From: Izhakiella capsodis
Lineage (GTDB): Bacteria; Pseudomonadota; Gammaproteobacteria; Enterobacterales; Enterobacteriaceae
Length of the DNA: 64,000 nt
Reading direction: 5' to 3'
NCBI RefSeq assembly: GCF_900115045.1
Contig: NZ_FOVC01000009.1
Coordinates: forward strand, 68,115-132,114
In this document: positions 29,068 to 37,611 of the stretch, in pieces
Layout: each line of letters opens with the position of its first letter
Numbering within the stretch: the stretch's first letter is position 1
Program-made: the position numbers and the translations under genes
The notes under the pieces: generated by a model
Database searches by the model: none
What the model was told of the DNA's origin: nothing
Seen by the model: only the letters and a program-made list of their open reading frames with translations

Positions 29068-30183
29068 TTAACTCTCCTGCGAACGATACTGGTACCAGGC
29101 GCTACAGGCGCCCTCAGAGGACACCATCAGTGCGCCAAAGGCACTTTGTGGTGTGCAACGACGGCCGAACAAGGGGCATTGGACTGGTTTGCAGCGTCCA
29201 GTCAACACCTCACCGCATCGTGCTTGCGGATCGTCACAGACGCGCCCTGGCGCCAGACAAAAGTGTTGTTCGGCGTCAAACTGCTGATAAGCCGGACTGA
29301 GGCACACACCGGAATCACCAATAACGCCCAGCCCGCGCCATTCAGCGGCTCCCTCGATAGTAAACACCGCGTTCATCACCTTTAGCGCATCCGGATTGCC
29401 TGCATCGGCAACCACGCGACCATACTGATTTTCGACCCGGCTGATACCCGCTATCTTCTGCTCAATGAGCATCATGAGGCCTTGCAGTAGATCAACCGGT
29501 TCGAATCCAGCAACCACCAATGGTCGCCGGTAGTCCCGGGCAATAAAGGCGTAATCCTCTGTACCAATCACCATGCTGACGTGGCCGGGTGCCAGTAGCG
29601 CGTCGATGCTATTGTCAGGCTGGCTTAGCAGGCTTTTTAGCGCGGGAATGAGGGTAATGTGCTGACAAAAGAAGAAGAAATTATCGACCCGCTGGGCCTT
29701 TGCCCGCATCAGCGTGACGGCCATCGCTGGCATGGTCGTTTCGAAACCAATGCCAAGCAGCACCACCTGGCAATCGGGATGGTGCTGTGCCAGCTTCAGC
29801 GCATCCAGCGGTGAGTAAATAATACGGATATCTGCCCCACGCGCGCGGGCATCAAGCAGAGAGCCGGATGCGCCCGGAACCCGCATCGCGTCGCCAAAAG
29901 TGCAAAAAATAACTCCCGGTTTGCAGGCAATCTCAATACAGCTGTCTATGCGCCCCATCGGCAGTACGCATACCGGGCAGCCTGGCCCGTGGATGAACTC
30001 AATGTTTGCTGGCAGCAGCCGATCGAGTCCGAATTTGAAAATCGCATGCGTATGGCCACCACAAACCTCCATCACGCGCAGCGGCCGGCGTTCATCGTAA
30101 GTCAGCAACGCGCTGCGGCTATGCAGCCCGTCCACCAGCCGCATCACTTCGTTCACATCGCGGTACTCGTCAACGAAGCGCAT
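29068..30183 (-). CDS. hypD: Hydrogenase maturation protein HypD
   Basis: Iron-sulfur protein that, with HypC, forms the scaffold on which the Fe(CN)2CO unit is built. 371 residues (E. coli 373). Conserved cysteine motifs are visible: VCGGHTHAIFKFG near residue 40, HGPGCPVCVLP near 66, and GFETTMPAMA near 140. The start MRFVDEYRD at 30183 was chosen because the 12 upstream in-frame residues lie within hypC and do not match the family. It overlaps the end of hypC by 14 bases, which suggests translational coupling. Confidence 0.96.
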   Translation of the reverse strand: MRFVDEYRDVNEVMRLVDGLHSRSALLTYDERRPLRVMEVCGGHTHAIFKFGLDRLLPANIEFIHGPGCPVCVLPMGRIDSCIEIACKPGVIFCTFGDAMRVPGASGSLLDARARGADIRIIYSPLDALKLAQHHPDCQVVLLGIGFETTMPAMAVTLMRAKAQRVDNFFFFCQHITLIPALKSLLSQPDNSIDALLAPGHVSMVIGTEDYAFIARDYRRPLVVAGFEPVDLLQGLMMLIEQKIAGISRVENQYGRVVADAGNPDALKVMNAVFTIEGAAEWRGLGVIGDSGVCLSPAYQQFDAEQHFCLAPGRVCDDPQARCGEVLTGRCKPVQCPLFGRRCTPQSAFGALMVSSEGACSAWYQYRSQES

Positions 30184-30460
30184 CAGGCCGCTCCTCGCCG
30201 TACAGCAACGCGTCAACATCAGGCTCTACCTCCCGCATGCTGTTGAGGGCAGCAAGGGTATCCAGCGCCTGCTGCTCATCAATCACACTCATGGCAAATC
30301 CTACGTGAATCAACACCCACTGGCCGAGACGACTGCCACCGGATGCATCACGACAGCCAACCAGCGTCAGATCGACATCGCGCGTTACGCCACAGACTTC
30401 GGCTCTGGCACTGGTTTCGCAGATAATTTGACAGATCCTACCTGGAACGCCTATGCACAT
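30170..30460 (-). CDS. hypC: Hydrogenase maturation chaperone HypC
   Basis: Small chaperone that carries the Fe(CN)2CO unit with HypD and delivers it to the HycE precursor. 96 residues. The family N terminus MCIGVPGR contains Cys2, the essential cysteine after Met removal, and VLIHVGFAMSVIDEQQA is the conserved beta-barrel end. A second hypC-type gene (hybG) is not in this window. Overlaps hypB by 10 bases and hypD by 14. Confidence 0.95.
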   Translation of the reverse strand: MCIGVPGRICQIICETSARAEVCGVTRDVDLTLVGCRDASGGSRLGQWVLIHVGFAMSVIDEQQALDTLAALNSMREVEPDVDALLYGEERPDALR

Positions 30461-31323
30461 CGTTGCGCCTCCAGCCAGCTCAGCCAGTCAGCCATGCCTT
30501 CACCACTGATCGCGGAGAGCAAAATAATCTCAATCTCAGGGTTTACCTCGCGGGCATAGGCCAGACATTGATCTACGTCGAAACGTAAAAAGGGCAGCAG
30601 GTCAATTTTGTTCAGTATCATCAGCGAGGCCGCAGCGAACATATGCGGGTATTTCAAGGGTTTATCCTCACCTTCAGTGACTGACAGCAGCGCCACCTTA
30701 TGGCGCTCGCCGAGATCGAATCCCGCCGGACACACCAGGTTGCCGACGTTTTCGATAAACATAATGCCGCCTTCGGCCAGTGGCAGGCGCTGCATGGCAT
30801 CGGCGATCATCTGAGCGTCAAGATGACAGCCCTTGCCGGTATTAACCTGGATCGCTGGCGTGCCGGTGGCCCGAATGCGTCGGGCGTCATTTGCTGTCTG
30901 CTGATCGCCCTCAATGACTGCGCAAGGCACGCGATCCTGCAACCGCATCAGCGTTTCAGTCAGCAGCGTCGTTTTGCCTGACCCGGGGCTGGAAACCAGA
31001 TTTAACGCCAGCTGCCCGGCAGCGGAAAAGCGCGCCCGATTACGCGCGGCCAGACGGTTATTTTTTTCCAGTACGTCCAGTTCAATTTCCACCATCTTTC
31101 TCTGGCTAAGCCCGGGTGCGTGCGTTCCCGCCTCACCCTGACCATAATCCAGACTTTTCTCCAGCGCTTTATTGCCGGTTAAGCGGTATCTCATGACGTG
31201 ACTGAGACGCGGTGGACGAGTGACTCCGGGCGCAAAAGGCACGCCACCCTGCGTTGAATGACCCTGTTGATCATCGCCTTCGATATAGTGGTTGCCGTGA
31301 GCGCAACCGCAGGTGGTACACAT
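30451..31323 (-). CDS. hypB: Hydrogenase nickel incorporation GTPase HypB
   Basis: GTPase that, with HypA, inserts nickel into the hydrogenase large-subunit precursor. 290 residues, as in E. coli. N-terminal high-affinity nickel motif CTTCGC at residues 2-7, SIMIBI-class P-loop SSPGSGKTT at 111-119, GDQQT switch region near 140, the metal-binding region ENVGNLVCPAGFDLGE near 190 and NKID near 236. There is no long histidine stretch, so nickel storage is not suggested, which fits the presence of a dedicated nickel permease in the same module. Confidence 0.97.
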   Translation of the reverse strand: MCTTCGCAHGNHYIEGDDQQGHSTQGGVPFAPGVTRPPRLSHVMRYRLTGNKALEKSLDYGQGEAGTHAPGLSQRKMVEIELDVLEKNNRLAARNRARFSAAGQLALNLVSSPGSGKTTLLTETLMRLQDRVPCAVIEGDQQTANDARRIRATGTPAIQVNTGKGCHLDAQMIADAMQRLPLAEGGIMFIENVGNLVCPAGFDLGERHKVALLSVTEGEDKPLKYPHMFAAASLMILNKIDLLPFLRFDVDQCLAYAREVNPEIEIILLSAISGEGMADWLSWLEAQRCA

Positions 31324-31326
31324 AAT

Positions 31327-31677
31327 CTACTCCTGTTCAATTTCCAGCCGCATGATATGCAGTCCGTCATCCGCGACGATGTTCAGATCATCACTGCCGC
31401 AGCGGGGGCAGCGTCTTACGCGCAAGGAGCAAAGCTGAACATAATCCTGACAGTTGCGACACCAGCATTCGCTCTGCTGTTCTTCAATATGCAGCGCGCA
31501 GCCCTCAGCAACGGTGTTACGGCAGACCAGTTCAAAGCAGAAAGTCAGCGCGCTCGTTTCCACGCAAGAGAAAGCGCCGACGCGCAGCCATACGCCCGTG
31601 ACCCGCCGGGTTTTATGCCGCAACGCCTGTTGCTCAATCAGCTCCAGCGCCCGCTGGCAAAGGGTAATTTCATGCAT
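31327..31677 (-). CDS. hypA: Hydrogenase nickel chaperone HypA
   Basis: Zinc-containing nickel chaperone for the HycE precursor. 116 residues starting MHEITLCQRALELIE, where His2 is the nickel ligand. The zinc site is visible as CWCRNC and RRCPRCGSDD (two CxxC pairs) near residues 70-95. ATG 31677 is preceded by GGAGG; a GTG one codon earlier is less likely. First gene of the minus-strand hyp-fhlA operon, behind a sigma-54 promoter at 31711-31726. Confidence 0.95.
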   Translation of the reverse strand: MHEITLCQRALELIEQQALRHKTRRVTGVWLRVGAFSCVETSALTFCFELVCRNTVAEGCALHIEEQQSECWCRNCQDYVQLCSLRVRRCPRCGSDDLNIVADDGLHIMRLEIEQE

Positions 31678-31710
31678 CACGCGCCTCCGGGTTGTTATTA
31701 ATCAGGAATA

Positions 31711-31726
31711 TGCAAGAACAATGCCA
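31711..31726 (-). promoter_or_regulatory. Sigma-54 promoter of the hyp-fhlA operon
   Basis: Read on the minus strand the site is TGGCATTGTTCTTGCA: the invariant GG and GC are exactly 10 bases apart as sigma-54 (-24/-12) promoters require, and the -12 element TTGCA is perfect. It lies about 35 bases upstream of hypA and is divergent from the hycA promoter. Confidence 0.85.
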
Positions 31727-31867
31727 TCTGACAAAGCGGCGCGCTCAGAGGCGATTTTGCATTTTGGGACCAGCAGGCGGCAACGTCCGGCCACCAGCGT
31801 CAAAGATGACGATATGACATGTCATCATCACTCCCGGCAGCAATCTTTATCAAAAAATAAACATATA

Positions 31868-31880
31868 AATCAATAATATA
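31868..31880 (+). promoter_or_regulatory. Candidate IHF site in the hyp-hyc divergent region
   Basis: AATCAATAATATA matches the IHF consensus WATCAANNNNTTR with one mismatch, in a very AT-rich stretch just upstream of the hycA -24 element. IHF bending is established for E. coli hyc/hyp activation by FhlA, so a site here is expected. Such sites occur easily by chance. Confidence 0.4.
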
Positions 31881-31885
31881 AAAAA

Positions 31886-31900
31886 TGGCATGGAATGTGC
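31886..31900 (+). promoter_or_regulatory. Sigma-54 promoter of the hyc operon
   Basis: TGGCATGGAATGTGC has GG at 31887-31888 and GC at 31899-31900, exactly 10 bases apart. Transcription would begin near 31912. This also excludes the upstream in-frame ATG at 31885 as the hycA start, since it would lie inside the promoter. Confidence 0.88.
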
Positions 31901-31932
31901 TTGAGGGGAGTGATTTCATTTACGGACAGCTA

Positions 31933-32403
31933 ATGATGATACTCTCTGAACTCGGCGAAAAAGCGGCCCTCATTGCCAGACGCCGCCGCGAATTGAATAT
32001 GCTCTGGCATCAATACAGCAACACCCTGGTTCAGGCCATTACCCAAACCAAGACGCCTCTCCATCTCAGCATTAACTGCAGCACCGATAACAGTGTGAGT
32101 TTCCGACTTTTTTCTCAATTTCTCATCGCCGTAAGACCCGATGCTAACTTCAACGATCACCGGTTGTACTACAGCCTTGAAACGCATGAAAACCCGTCTG
32201 TAACCCGGCTTGGCGAAGCCCGTTTGGGCGATGATGGCCTGCTCAACGGCGCAATTAATATTGGTCAAAAGGAGGCGGTTTTAGGCCATTTCCTGCATCA
32301 GGTCCGGCCGGTTTACGACCTGCTGTATCAGGCGGTTGAGCGTGGAGAACCGCTTCAAATTACCGCCTTTGAGCAGATGTTTCATCAATCTGGGTCCGCC
32401 TGA
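31933..32403 (+). CDS. hycA: Formate hydrogenlyase regulatory protein HycA
   Basis: Negative regulator that counteracts FhlA in E. coli. About 156 residues (E. coli 153). MMILSELGEKAALIARRRREL aligns with the family N terminus and the C-terminal half (LNGAINIGQKEAVLGHFL, VYDLLYQAVERGEP) also matches HycA. The start is ATG 31933 or 31936, because the first ATG of the frame overlaps the sigma-54 promoter. It is the first gene of the hyc operon. Confidence 0.88.
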   Translation: MMILSELGEKAALIARRRRELNMLWHQYSNTLVQAITQTKTPLHLSINCSTDNSVSFRLFSQFLIAVRPDANFNDHRLYYSLETHENPSVTRLGEARLGDDGLLNGAINIGQKEAVLGHFLHQVRPVYDLLYQAVERGEPLQITAFEQMFHQSGSA

Positions 32404-32406
32404 AAG

Positions 32407-32420
32407 TGTCGAAAGTGACA
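32407..32420 (+). promoter_or_regulatory. FhlA upstream activating sequence between hycA and hycB
   Basis: TGTCGAAAGTGACA agrees exactly with the FhlA half-site arrangement TGTCG-N4-TGACA as I recall it from work on the E. coli protein. E. coli also carries an FhlA site in the hycA-hycB gap. Its place downstream of hycA suggests it acts at a distance on the hyc/hyp promoters. Confidence 0.72.
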
Positions 32421-32467
32421 CGTCAGGTAGAGTTTCGTCAAAAATGACCGCCACCCGAGGATAGCCG

Positions 32468-33076
32468 GTGAACCTTTTTGTCATTGCTGATTCCGCTCGT
32501 TGTATTGGCTGCCACACCTGCGAAGCGGCCTGCTCTGAGCAGCATCGCCAGCAGGGATTACAAACCCAGCCCCGTCTGAGCGTAACCTTAAACCATCAAT
32601 ATTCCGCGCCCCAGCTATGCCACCAGTGCGAAGACGCGCCCTGTGCGCAGGTTTGCCCGGTCAATGCCATTAACCGCAGTAACGGCGCGATCCAACTCAA
32701 CGAAAGCCTGTGCGTCAGCTGCAAACTTTGCGGTATCGCCTGCCCTTTCGGGGCGATTACCTATTCCGGTAGCCAGCCGCAGGGCATAACACCCGGCTGT
32801 CATACACCGCTGGCCGCCGCTGCTCCCCCACCACCAGCCAGCATCAGTCCGTTCCTTGACTGGTCGCCTGGCGTGCGCGCGGTTGCGGTGAAATGTGATC
32901 TGTGCCACTTCGATGAGCAGGGGCCGGCCTGTGTGCGCACCTGTCCAACTGGCGCTCTTAAGCTGATTGATAATCAGGACGTTGAACGCGCCAGCCAGCG
33001 CAAACGCCAGCTTGCAGTGACTGCGTTTCCCGACGATCTATCGCTATTGACCGCGCTGAGCGGAGAGAAAAAATGA
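32468..33076 (+). CDS. hycB: Formate hydrogenlyase electron-transfer subunit HycB
   Basis: Ferredoxin-like subunit that takes electrons from FdhF into the membrane complex. 202 residues, E. coli 203. Starts at GTG 32468 behind GAGGA; MNLFVIADSARCIGCHTCEA matches the family. Four CxxCxxCxxxC-type clusters are visible: CIGCHTCEAAC, CHQCEDAPCAQVCPV, CVSCKLCGIACPF and CDLCHFDEQGPACVRTCP. It overlaps hycC by four bases (ATGA-type), so translation is coupled. Confidence 0.95.
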   Translation: MNLFVIADSARCIGCHTCEAACSEQHRQQGLQTQPRLSVTLNHQYSAPQLCHQCEDAPCAQVCPVNAINRSNGAIQLNESLCVSCKLCGIACPFGAITYSGSQPQGITPGCHTPLAAAAPPPPASISPFLDWSPGVRAVAVKCDLCHFDEQGPACVRTCPTGALKLIDNQDVERASQRKRQLAVTAFPDDLSLLTALSGEKK

Positions 33077-34896
33077 ACGTCATAACATTAATAAACGGCG
33101 CATTGCTGCTGCTGGTTCTCAGCGGTCTGCTGGCCGGGGCGCTGGCAAGATTTAAAACGTTAAGCGGGCTGGTTGCCAGCCTGGGAGGCACGTTGGGCTG
33201 CCTGTTGCTGATCCTGGTAGCCGTCTGCTCTCTGGCCGGTAATGCGCCGTCACTGGTGCCGTTTCTGGGGGGCTGGCTGCTGCAATTATCCGCAATCAAT
33301 GCCTTCTGGTTGCTCATCGTTGGGATACCGGGCCTCTTTGTCTGCCTGTTTAACCTCGACTGGCTACGTCATCACCAGACGCGCCCGGAAGGGTTACTGA
33401 TAAATCTGCTGCTGGCAGCGGCGGCACTGGCAGTCACGGCGGCAAATCTGGCCTTTCTGGTTCTGATGGCGGAGGTGATGGCTTTATGTGCGCTGTTTCT
33501 CACCGGTTGCCAGCAGTCAGGAAAACTGTGGTTTGCCCTCGGACGATTGGGAAGTCTGTTGCTGGTACTCATGTGTATTTTACTCTGGCGAACCTATGGC
33601 ACGCTGGATATGGTCAGCCTGCACCTGCTGATGGAAAACATGCCGATGGGCAGCGGCGTACGGTTGCTAGGCCTGCTGGGCTTCGGCCTGCTGGCCGGCA
33701 TCATTCCCCTGCACGGCTGGGTGCCGCAGGCCCACGCCAATGCCTCTGCACCCGCCGCAGCACTGTTTTCGGCGGTGGTGATGAAAGTTGGCCTGTACGG
33801 CATTCTGAGTCTCTCTTTACTGGATACCGCCACGCCGCTCTGGTGGGCATTGACGATTATGCTGCTCGGCATGCTGACCGCCTTCATCGGCGGGCTTTAC
33901 GCGCTGCTGGAGCATAACATTCATCGTCTGCTGGCTTACCACACCCTGGAGAACATCGGCATTATTCTGCTGGGGATGGGTGCCGGTCTGGCAGGCTACG
34001 CCCTGCATTCACCGCTGCTGGTCGCACTTGGCATGGTGGGCTGCCTGTTTCATCTGTTTAACCACGGCCTTTTCAAAACCACGCTGTATCTCGGTGCGGG
34101 TACGCTCTGGCTGAGTACCGGCCTGCTGGATATTGAAAAACTGGGTGGCATCGGCAAACGTATGCCACTTATCTCTCTGGCCATGTTGACGGGTCTGATG
34201 GCGATGGCCGCGCTGCCACCGCTCAACGGTTTTGCCAGTGAATGGATTATTTACCAGTCCTTCTTCCATCTTGGCGAGCAACCGCTGATGATTGCTCGCC
34301 TGCTTGGCCCGCTGCTGGCGACCGGCCTGGCGATCACCGGCGCACTGGCAGTAATGTGCATGGCCAAGGTTTACGGCGTGACCTTTCTCGGTGCGCCGCG
34401 TTCGCCAGCGGCACAGCAGGCCCGCCCGACGTCGCCGTTGGCTTCCGCTGTAGTGGTGATCCTGGCACTGTGCTGCACTCTTTGTGGTATCAGCGCCCCC
34501 TGGCTGCTGCCCTACTTTGCGCCGCTGGTTACCCTCCCACCTGTAATCAACCATACCTTCGTTTTTCAGCCGGTGATTGCCCTGGTGCTGATAAGCGCCT
34601 TGCTGCTGCCGTTCATTTGTATGCTGCTGTTAAAAGGCGGGCGCTTACCGCTGCGTCAGCGCGGGAGCGCCTGGGCGTGCGGCTATCAACATGAACCGAC
34701 GATGGTGATCACGGCGCATGGTTTCGCCCGACCGGTGAAAGCGGCGTTCGCGCCGCTGATAAACCTACGCCAACAGCTTAACCCGGTGCGCTGGCTGCCC
34801 TGCTGGCAGGCAGAAGCGCTGCCGGATCTTTTTCGCCGCCTTGCTACGATTGAGCTGGCCGTGCTGCTGGTTGTTCTGATTACACGGAGTCTCTGA
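33073..34896 (+). CDS. hycC: Formate hydrogenlyase membrane subunit HycC
   Basis: Large membrane subunit related to the NuoL/MrpD proton-pumping antiporter modules of complex I. 607 residues (E. coli 608), with about fourteen to sixteen helices. The family core around GIIPLHGWVPQAHANASAPAAA near residue 215 (shown in part) and the lysine/histidine positions in HRLLAYHTLENIGII near 288 are present. With HycD it anchors the hydrogenase to the inner membrane. It is followed 1 base later by hycD. Confidence 0.95.
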   Translation: MNVITLINGALLLLVLSGLLAGALARFKTLSGLVASLGGTLGCLLLILVAVCSLAGNAPSLVPFLGGWLLQLSAINAFWLLIVGIPGLFVCLFNLDWLRHHQTRPEGLLINLLLAAAALAVTAANLAFLVLMAEVMALCALFLTGCQQSGKLWFALGRLGSLLLVLMCILLWRTYGTLDMVSLHLLMENMPMGSGVRLLGLLGFGLLAGIIPLHGWVPQAHANASAPAAALFSAVVMKVGLYGILSLSLLDTATPLWWALTIMLLGMLTAFIGGLYALLEHNIHRLLAYHTLENIGIILLGMGAGLAGYALHSPLLVALGMVGCLFHLFNHGLFKTTLYLGAGTLWLSTGLLDIEKLGGIGKRMPLISLAMLTGLMAMAALPPLNGFASEWIIYQSFFHLGEQPLMIARLLGPLLATGLAITGALAVMCMAKVYGVTFLGAPRSPAAQQARPTSPLASAVVVILALCCTLCGISAPWLLPYFAPLVTLPPVINHTFVFQPVIALVLISALLLPFICMLLLKGGRLPLRQRGSAWACGYQHEPTMVITAHGFARPVKAAFAPLINLRQQLNPVRWLPCWQAEALPDLFRRLATIELAVLLVVLITRSL

Positions 34897-34897
34897 T

Positions 34898-35824
34898 ATG
34901 AACTGGCTGATTTTTCCCGCGTTACAGGGACTGGGGATGTTTCTGCTGGCACCGCTGTTTTCCGGTATCAGCCGCGTGGCGCGTGCGCGTCTGCATAATC
35001 GCCGCGGTCCGGGCGTCCTGCAGGATTATCGCGATCTGATCAAGCTGCTGGGTCGTCAGAGCGTCGCACCCGCAGCGTCCGGCTGGGTGTTCCGCCTGAT
35101 GCCGCTGATATTCGTCGCCGTCATGCTGACGATCGCCGCTTCGCTACCGCTGGTCAGCATCGCCACACCGCTGCCAGCCTGCGGCGATCTCATCACCCTG
35201 ATTTACCTGTTTGCCATTGCCCGCTTTTTTTTCGTCATCGGTGGCCTGGATAGCGGCAGCCCATTTACCGGCGTCGGCGCAAGTCGTGAAGCTATGCTTG
35301 GGGTGCTGGTGGAGCCGGTTTTGCTGCTCAGCCTGTGGGTGGTCGCCCAGCTGGCCGGTTCCACCTTCATCACTCAGATCGCTCTGCACGTCTGGTACTG
35401 GCCGCCCGCGCAAAGCCTGACGCTGCTGCTGGCGCTCTGTGCCTGCGCTTTCGCCAGCTTTGTCGAAATGGGCAAACTGCCGTTCGACCTTGCTGAAGCG
35501 GAGCAGGAGCTGCAGGAAGGGCCGCTGTCAGAATACAGTGGTGCTGGCTTTGCCATCATGAAATGGGGCATCAGCCTCAAACAGATAACGGTACTGCAAC
35601 TGTTTCTCGGCGTGTTTTTCCCCTGGGGCGAAATGACGGTTTTCTCTGCGGCGGGGTTTGGGCTGGCGCTGATCCTCGCACTGGCCAAGCTGCTGGTCGG
35701 GGTGCTGCTGATAGCCCTGGTTGAGAACAGCATGGCACGACTGCGCTTTACCGCTGTTTCCCGCATCACCTGGGCCGGTTTCGGCCTGGCCTTTTTAGCC
35801 TTCGTCTCCTTGCTGGCGGCGTGA
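34898..35824 (+). CDS. hycD: Formate hydrogenlyase membrane subunit HycD
   Basis: NuoH-like membrane subunit of 308 residues (E. coli 307) with about eight helices. The signatures RLHNRRGPGVLQDYRDLIKL near residue 30 and the acidic loop FDLAEAEQELQEGPLSEYSG near 195 are the NuoH-type contact with the soluble hydrogenase arm. It lies between hycC and hycE with short gaps. Confidence 0.95.
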   Translation: MNWLIFPALQGLGMFLLAPLFSGISRVARARLHNRRGPGVLQDYRDLIKLLGRQSVAPAASGWVFRLMPLIFVAVMLTIAASLPLVSIATPLPACGDLITLIYLFAIARFFFVIGGLDSGSPFTGVGASREAMLGVLVEPVLLLSLWVVAQLAGSTFITQIALHVWYWPPAQSLTLLLALCACAFASFVEMGKLPFDLAEAEQELQEGPLSEYSGAGFAIMKWGISLKQITVLQLFLGVFFPWGEMTVFSAAGFGLALILALAKLLVGVLLIALVENSMARLRFTAVSRITWAGFGLAFLAFVSLLAA

Positions 35825-35840
35825 TTTAGAGAACCCATTC

Positions 35841-37550
35841 ATGTCTGAAGAAAAAAAAGGACAACACTATCTTGCGGCACTTCACCAGGCGTTGCCCGGT
35901 ACGGTGCTGGAGCACGCCTGGCAAACCGATGACCAGCTGACCATCACGGTAAAAACCGACGCGCTGCCAGAGGTGGTTGAATACCTTTACTACCAGCAGG
36001 GCGGCTGGCTGTCGGTGCTGTTTGGTAACGACGAACGCAAACTTTGCGGCCGCTATGCCGTCTACTACGTGTTGTCGATGGAAAAGGGCACGCGCTGCTG
36101 GATCACCGTGCGGGCTGAAGTGGCCCCCGACAACCCGGAATATCCTTCCGTCACACCGCGCGTACCGGCTGCGGTATGGGGTGAGCGTGAGGTGCGCGAT
36201 ATGTACGGCCTTATTCCGGTCGGGTTACCGGATGAACGCCGCCTGGTGCTGCCGGACGACTGGCCAGACGGCCTCTACCCGCTGCGTAAAGACAGCATGG
36301 ATTATCGCCAACGCCCGGCGCCGACCACCGACGCTGAAACCTATGAATTTATTAATGAGCTGGGTAGTGAAAAAAATAACGTGCTGCCCATCGGACCGCT
36401 GCACGTTACCTCAGACGAACCGGGCCATTTCCGCTTATTCGTTGACGGTGAAAATATTATCGATGCCGACTATCGCCTGTTTTACGTGCATCGGGGTATG
36501 GAAAAGCTGGCAGAAACCCGGATGGGTTATCACGAAGTGACTTTTCTGTCGGATCGGGTGTGTGGCATCTGCGGCTTCGCGCACAGCACGGCCTATGCCA
36601 CCTCGGTCGAAAATGCTATGGGCATTAACGTCCCGCCGCGCGCCCATGCCATCCGCTCCATTTTGCTGGAGGTCGAACGCCTGCACTCCCACCTACTTAA
36701 CCTGGGGCTGGCGTGTCATTTTATCGGCTTTGACTCGGGTTTTATGCAGTTTTTCCGCGTGCGTGAAACCTCAATGAAGATGGCCGAAATCCTGACCGGC
36801 GCGCGTAAAACCTACGGGCTTAATCTCATCGGTGGAATCCGGCGCGATATGCTGAAAGAGGATATGATTGCCACCCGCCTGCTGGCACAGCAAATGCGCC
36901 TTGAGGTCCAGTCACTGGTGGATATTCTGCTCAGCACGCCCAATCTTGAGCAGCGCACCGTGGGTATCGGTCGCCTTGACCCCCAGATCGCCCGCGATTT
37001 CAGTAACGTCGGCCCCATGGTTCGCGCCAGCGGCCACACACGCGATGCCCGTGCCGATCATCCCTTTGCCGGTTATGGCTTGCTACCAATGGAAGTCCAC
37101 AGCGAGCAAGGCTGTGACGTTATCTCGCGCCTTAAGGTCCGGATCAATGAGGTATTTACCGCCCTTAACATGATTGATTTCGGTCTCGATAATTTGCCGG
37201 GAGGCCCCTTGCTGGTGGAGGGCTTCACCTACATTCCAAACCGCTTTGCGCTGGGCTTTACCGAAGCACCGCGCGGCGATGATATTCACTGGAGCATGAC
37301 CGGCGATAACCAAAAGCTGTGGCGCTGGCGCTGTCGGGCTGCAACCTATGCTAACTGGCCAACCTTACGTTACATGCTACGCGGCAACACGGTCTCGGAT
37401 GCGCCGATTATCATCGGTAGCCTCGATCCCTGCTACTCCTGTACCGATCGCATGACAGTCATCGACGTGCGGAAAAAGAAAAGCCGGGTCGTGCCGTACA
37501 AAGAGATCGAGCGCTACAGCATCGAAGGCAAAAATTCGCCGCTGAAATAA
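35841..37550 (+). CDS. hycE: Formate hydrogenlyase [NiFe] large subunit HycE
   Basis: Catalytic subunit of hydrogenase 3, which reduces protons to H2. 569 residues, equal to E. coli. An N-terminal NuoC-like domain (to about 160) is fused to the NuoD-like large subunit. The four nickel-ligand cysteines are intact: RVCGICGF with Cys241 and Cys244, and DPCYSCTDR with Cys531 and Cys534. The C-terminal extension VRKKKSRVVPYKEIERYSIE is the segment removed by HycI after Arg537, so the protein is made as a precursor. Confidence 0.97.
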   Translation: MSEEKKGQHYLAALHQALPGTVLEHAWQTDDQLTITVKTDALPEVVEYLYYQQGGWLSVLFGNDERKLCGRYAVYYVLSMEKGTRCWITVRAEVAPDNPEYPSVTPRVPAAVWGEREVRDMYGLIPVGLPDERRLVLPDDWPDGLYPLRKDSMDYRQRPAPTTDAETYEFINELGSEKNNVLPIGPLHVTSDEPGHFRLFVDGENIIDADYRLFYVHRGMEKLAETRMGYHEVTFLSDRVCGICGFAHSTAYATSVENAMGINVPPRAHAIRSILLEVERLHSHLLNLGLACHFIGFDSGFMQFFRVRETSMKMAEILTGARKTYGLNLIGGIRRDMLKEDMIATRLLAQQMRLEVQSLVDILLSTPNLEQRTVGIGRLDPQIARDFSNVGPMVRASGHTRDARADHPFAGYGLLPMEVHSEQGCDVISRLKVRINEVFTALNMIDFGLDNLPGGPLLVEGFTYIPNRFALGFTEAPRGDDIHWSMTGDNQKLWRWRCRAATYANWPTLRYMLRGNTVSDAPIIIGSLDPCYSCTDRMTVIDVRKKKSRVVPYKEIERYSIEGKNSPLK

Positions 37551-37559
37551 TCGTTACCG

Positions 37560-37590
37560 CCGTTGCCCGCCACAACAGGCCGGGCAACGG
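37560..37590 (+). other. Perfect hairpin between hycE and hycF
   Basis: CCGTTGCCCG (37560-37569) pairs perfectly with CGGGCAACGG (37581-37590) across an 11-base loop, 10 bases after the hycE stop. No T tract follows, so it is more likely an mRNA-processing or 3'-protection hairpin than a full terminator. It could set a lower level of hycF and later genes. Confidence 0.65.
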
Positions 37591-37611
37591 CGGCCGCTAA
37601 CCGGAGCTGGT

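Noticed and set aside
31885..31932. HycA starting at ATG 31885
   Set aside because: This ATG overlaps the sigma-54 -24 element, so it would not be transcribed from that promoter; the family N terminus aligns at 31933-31936.
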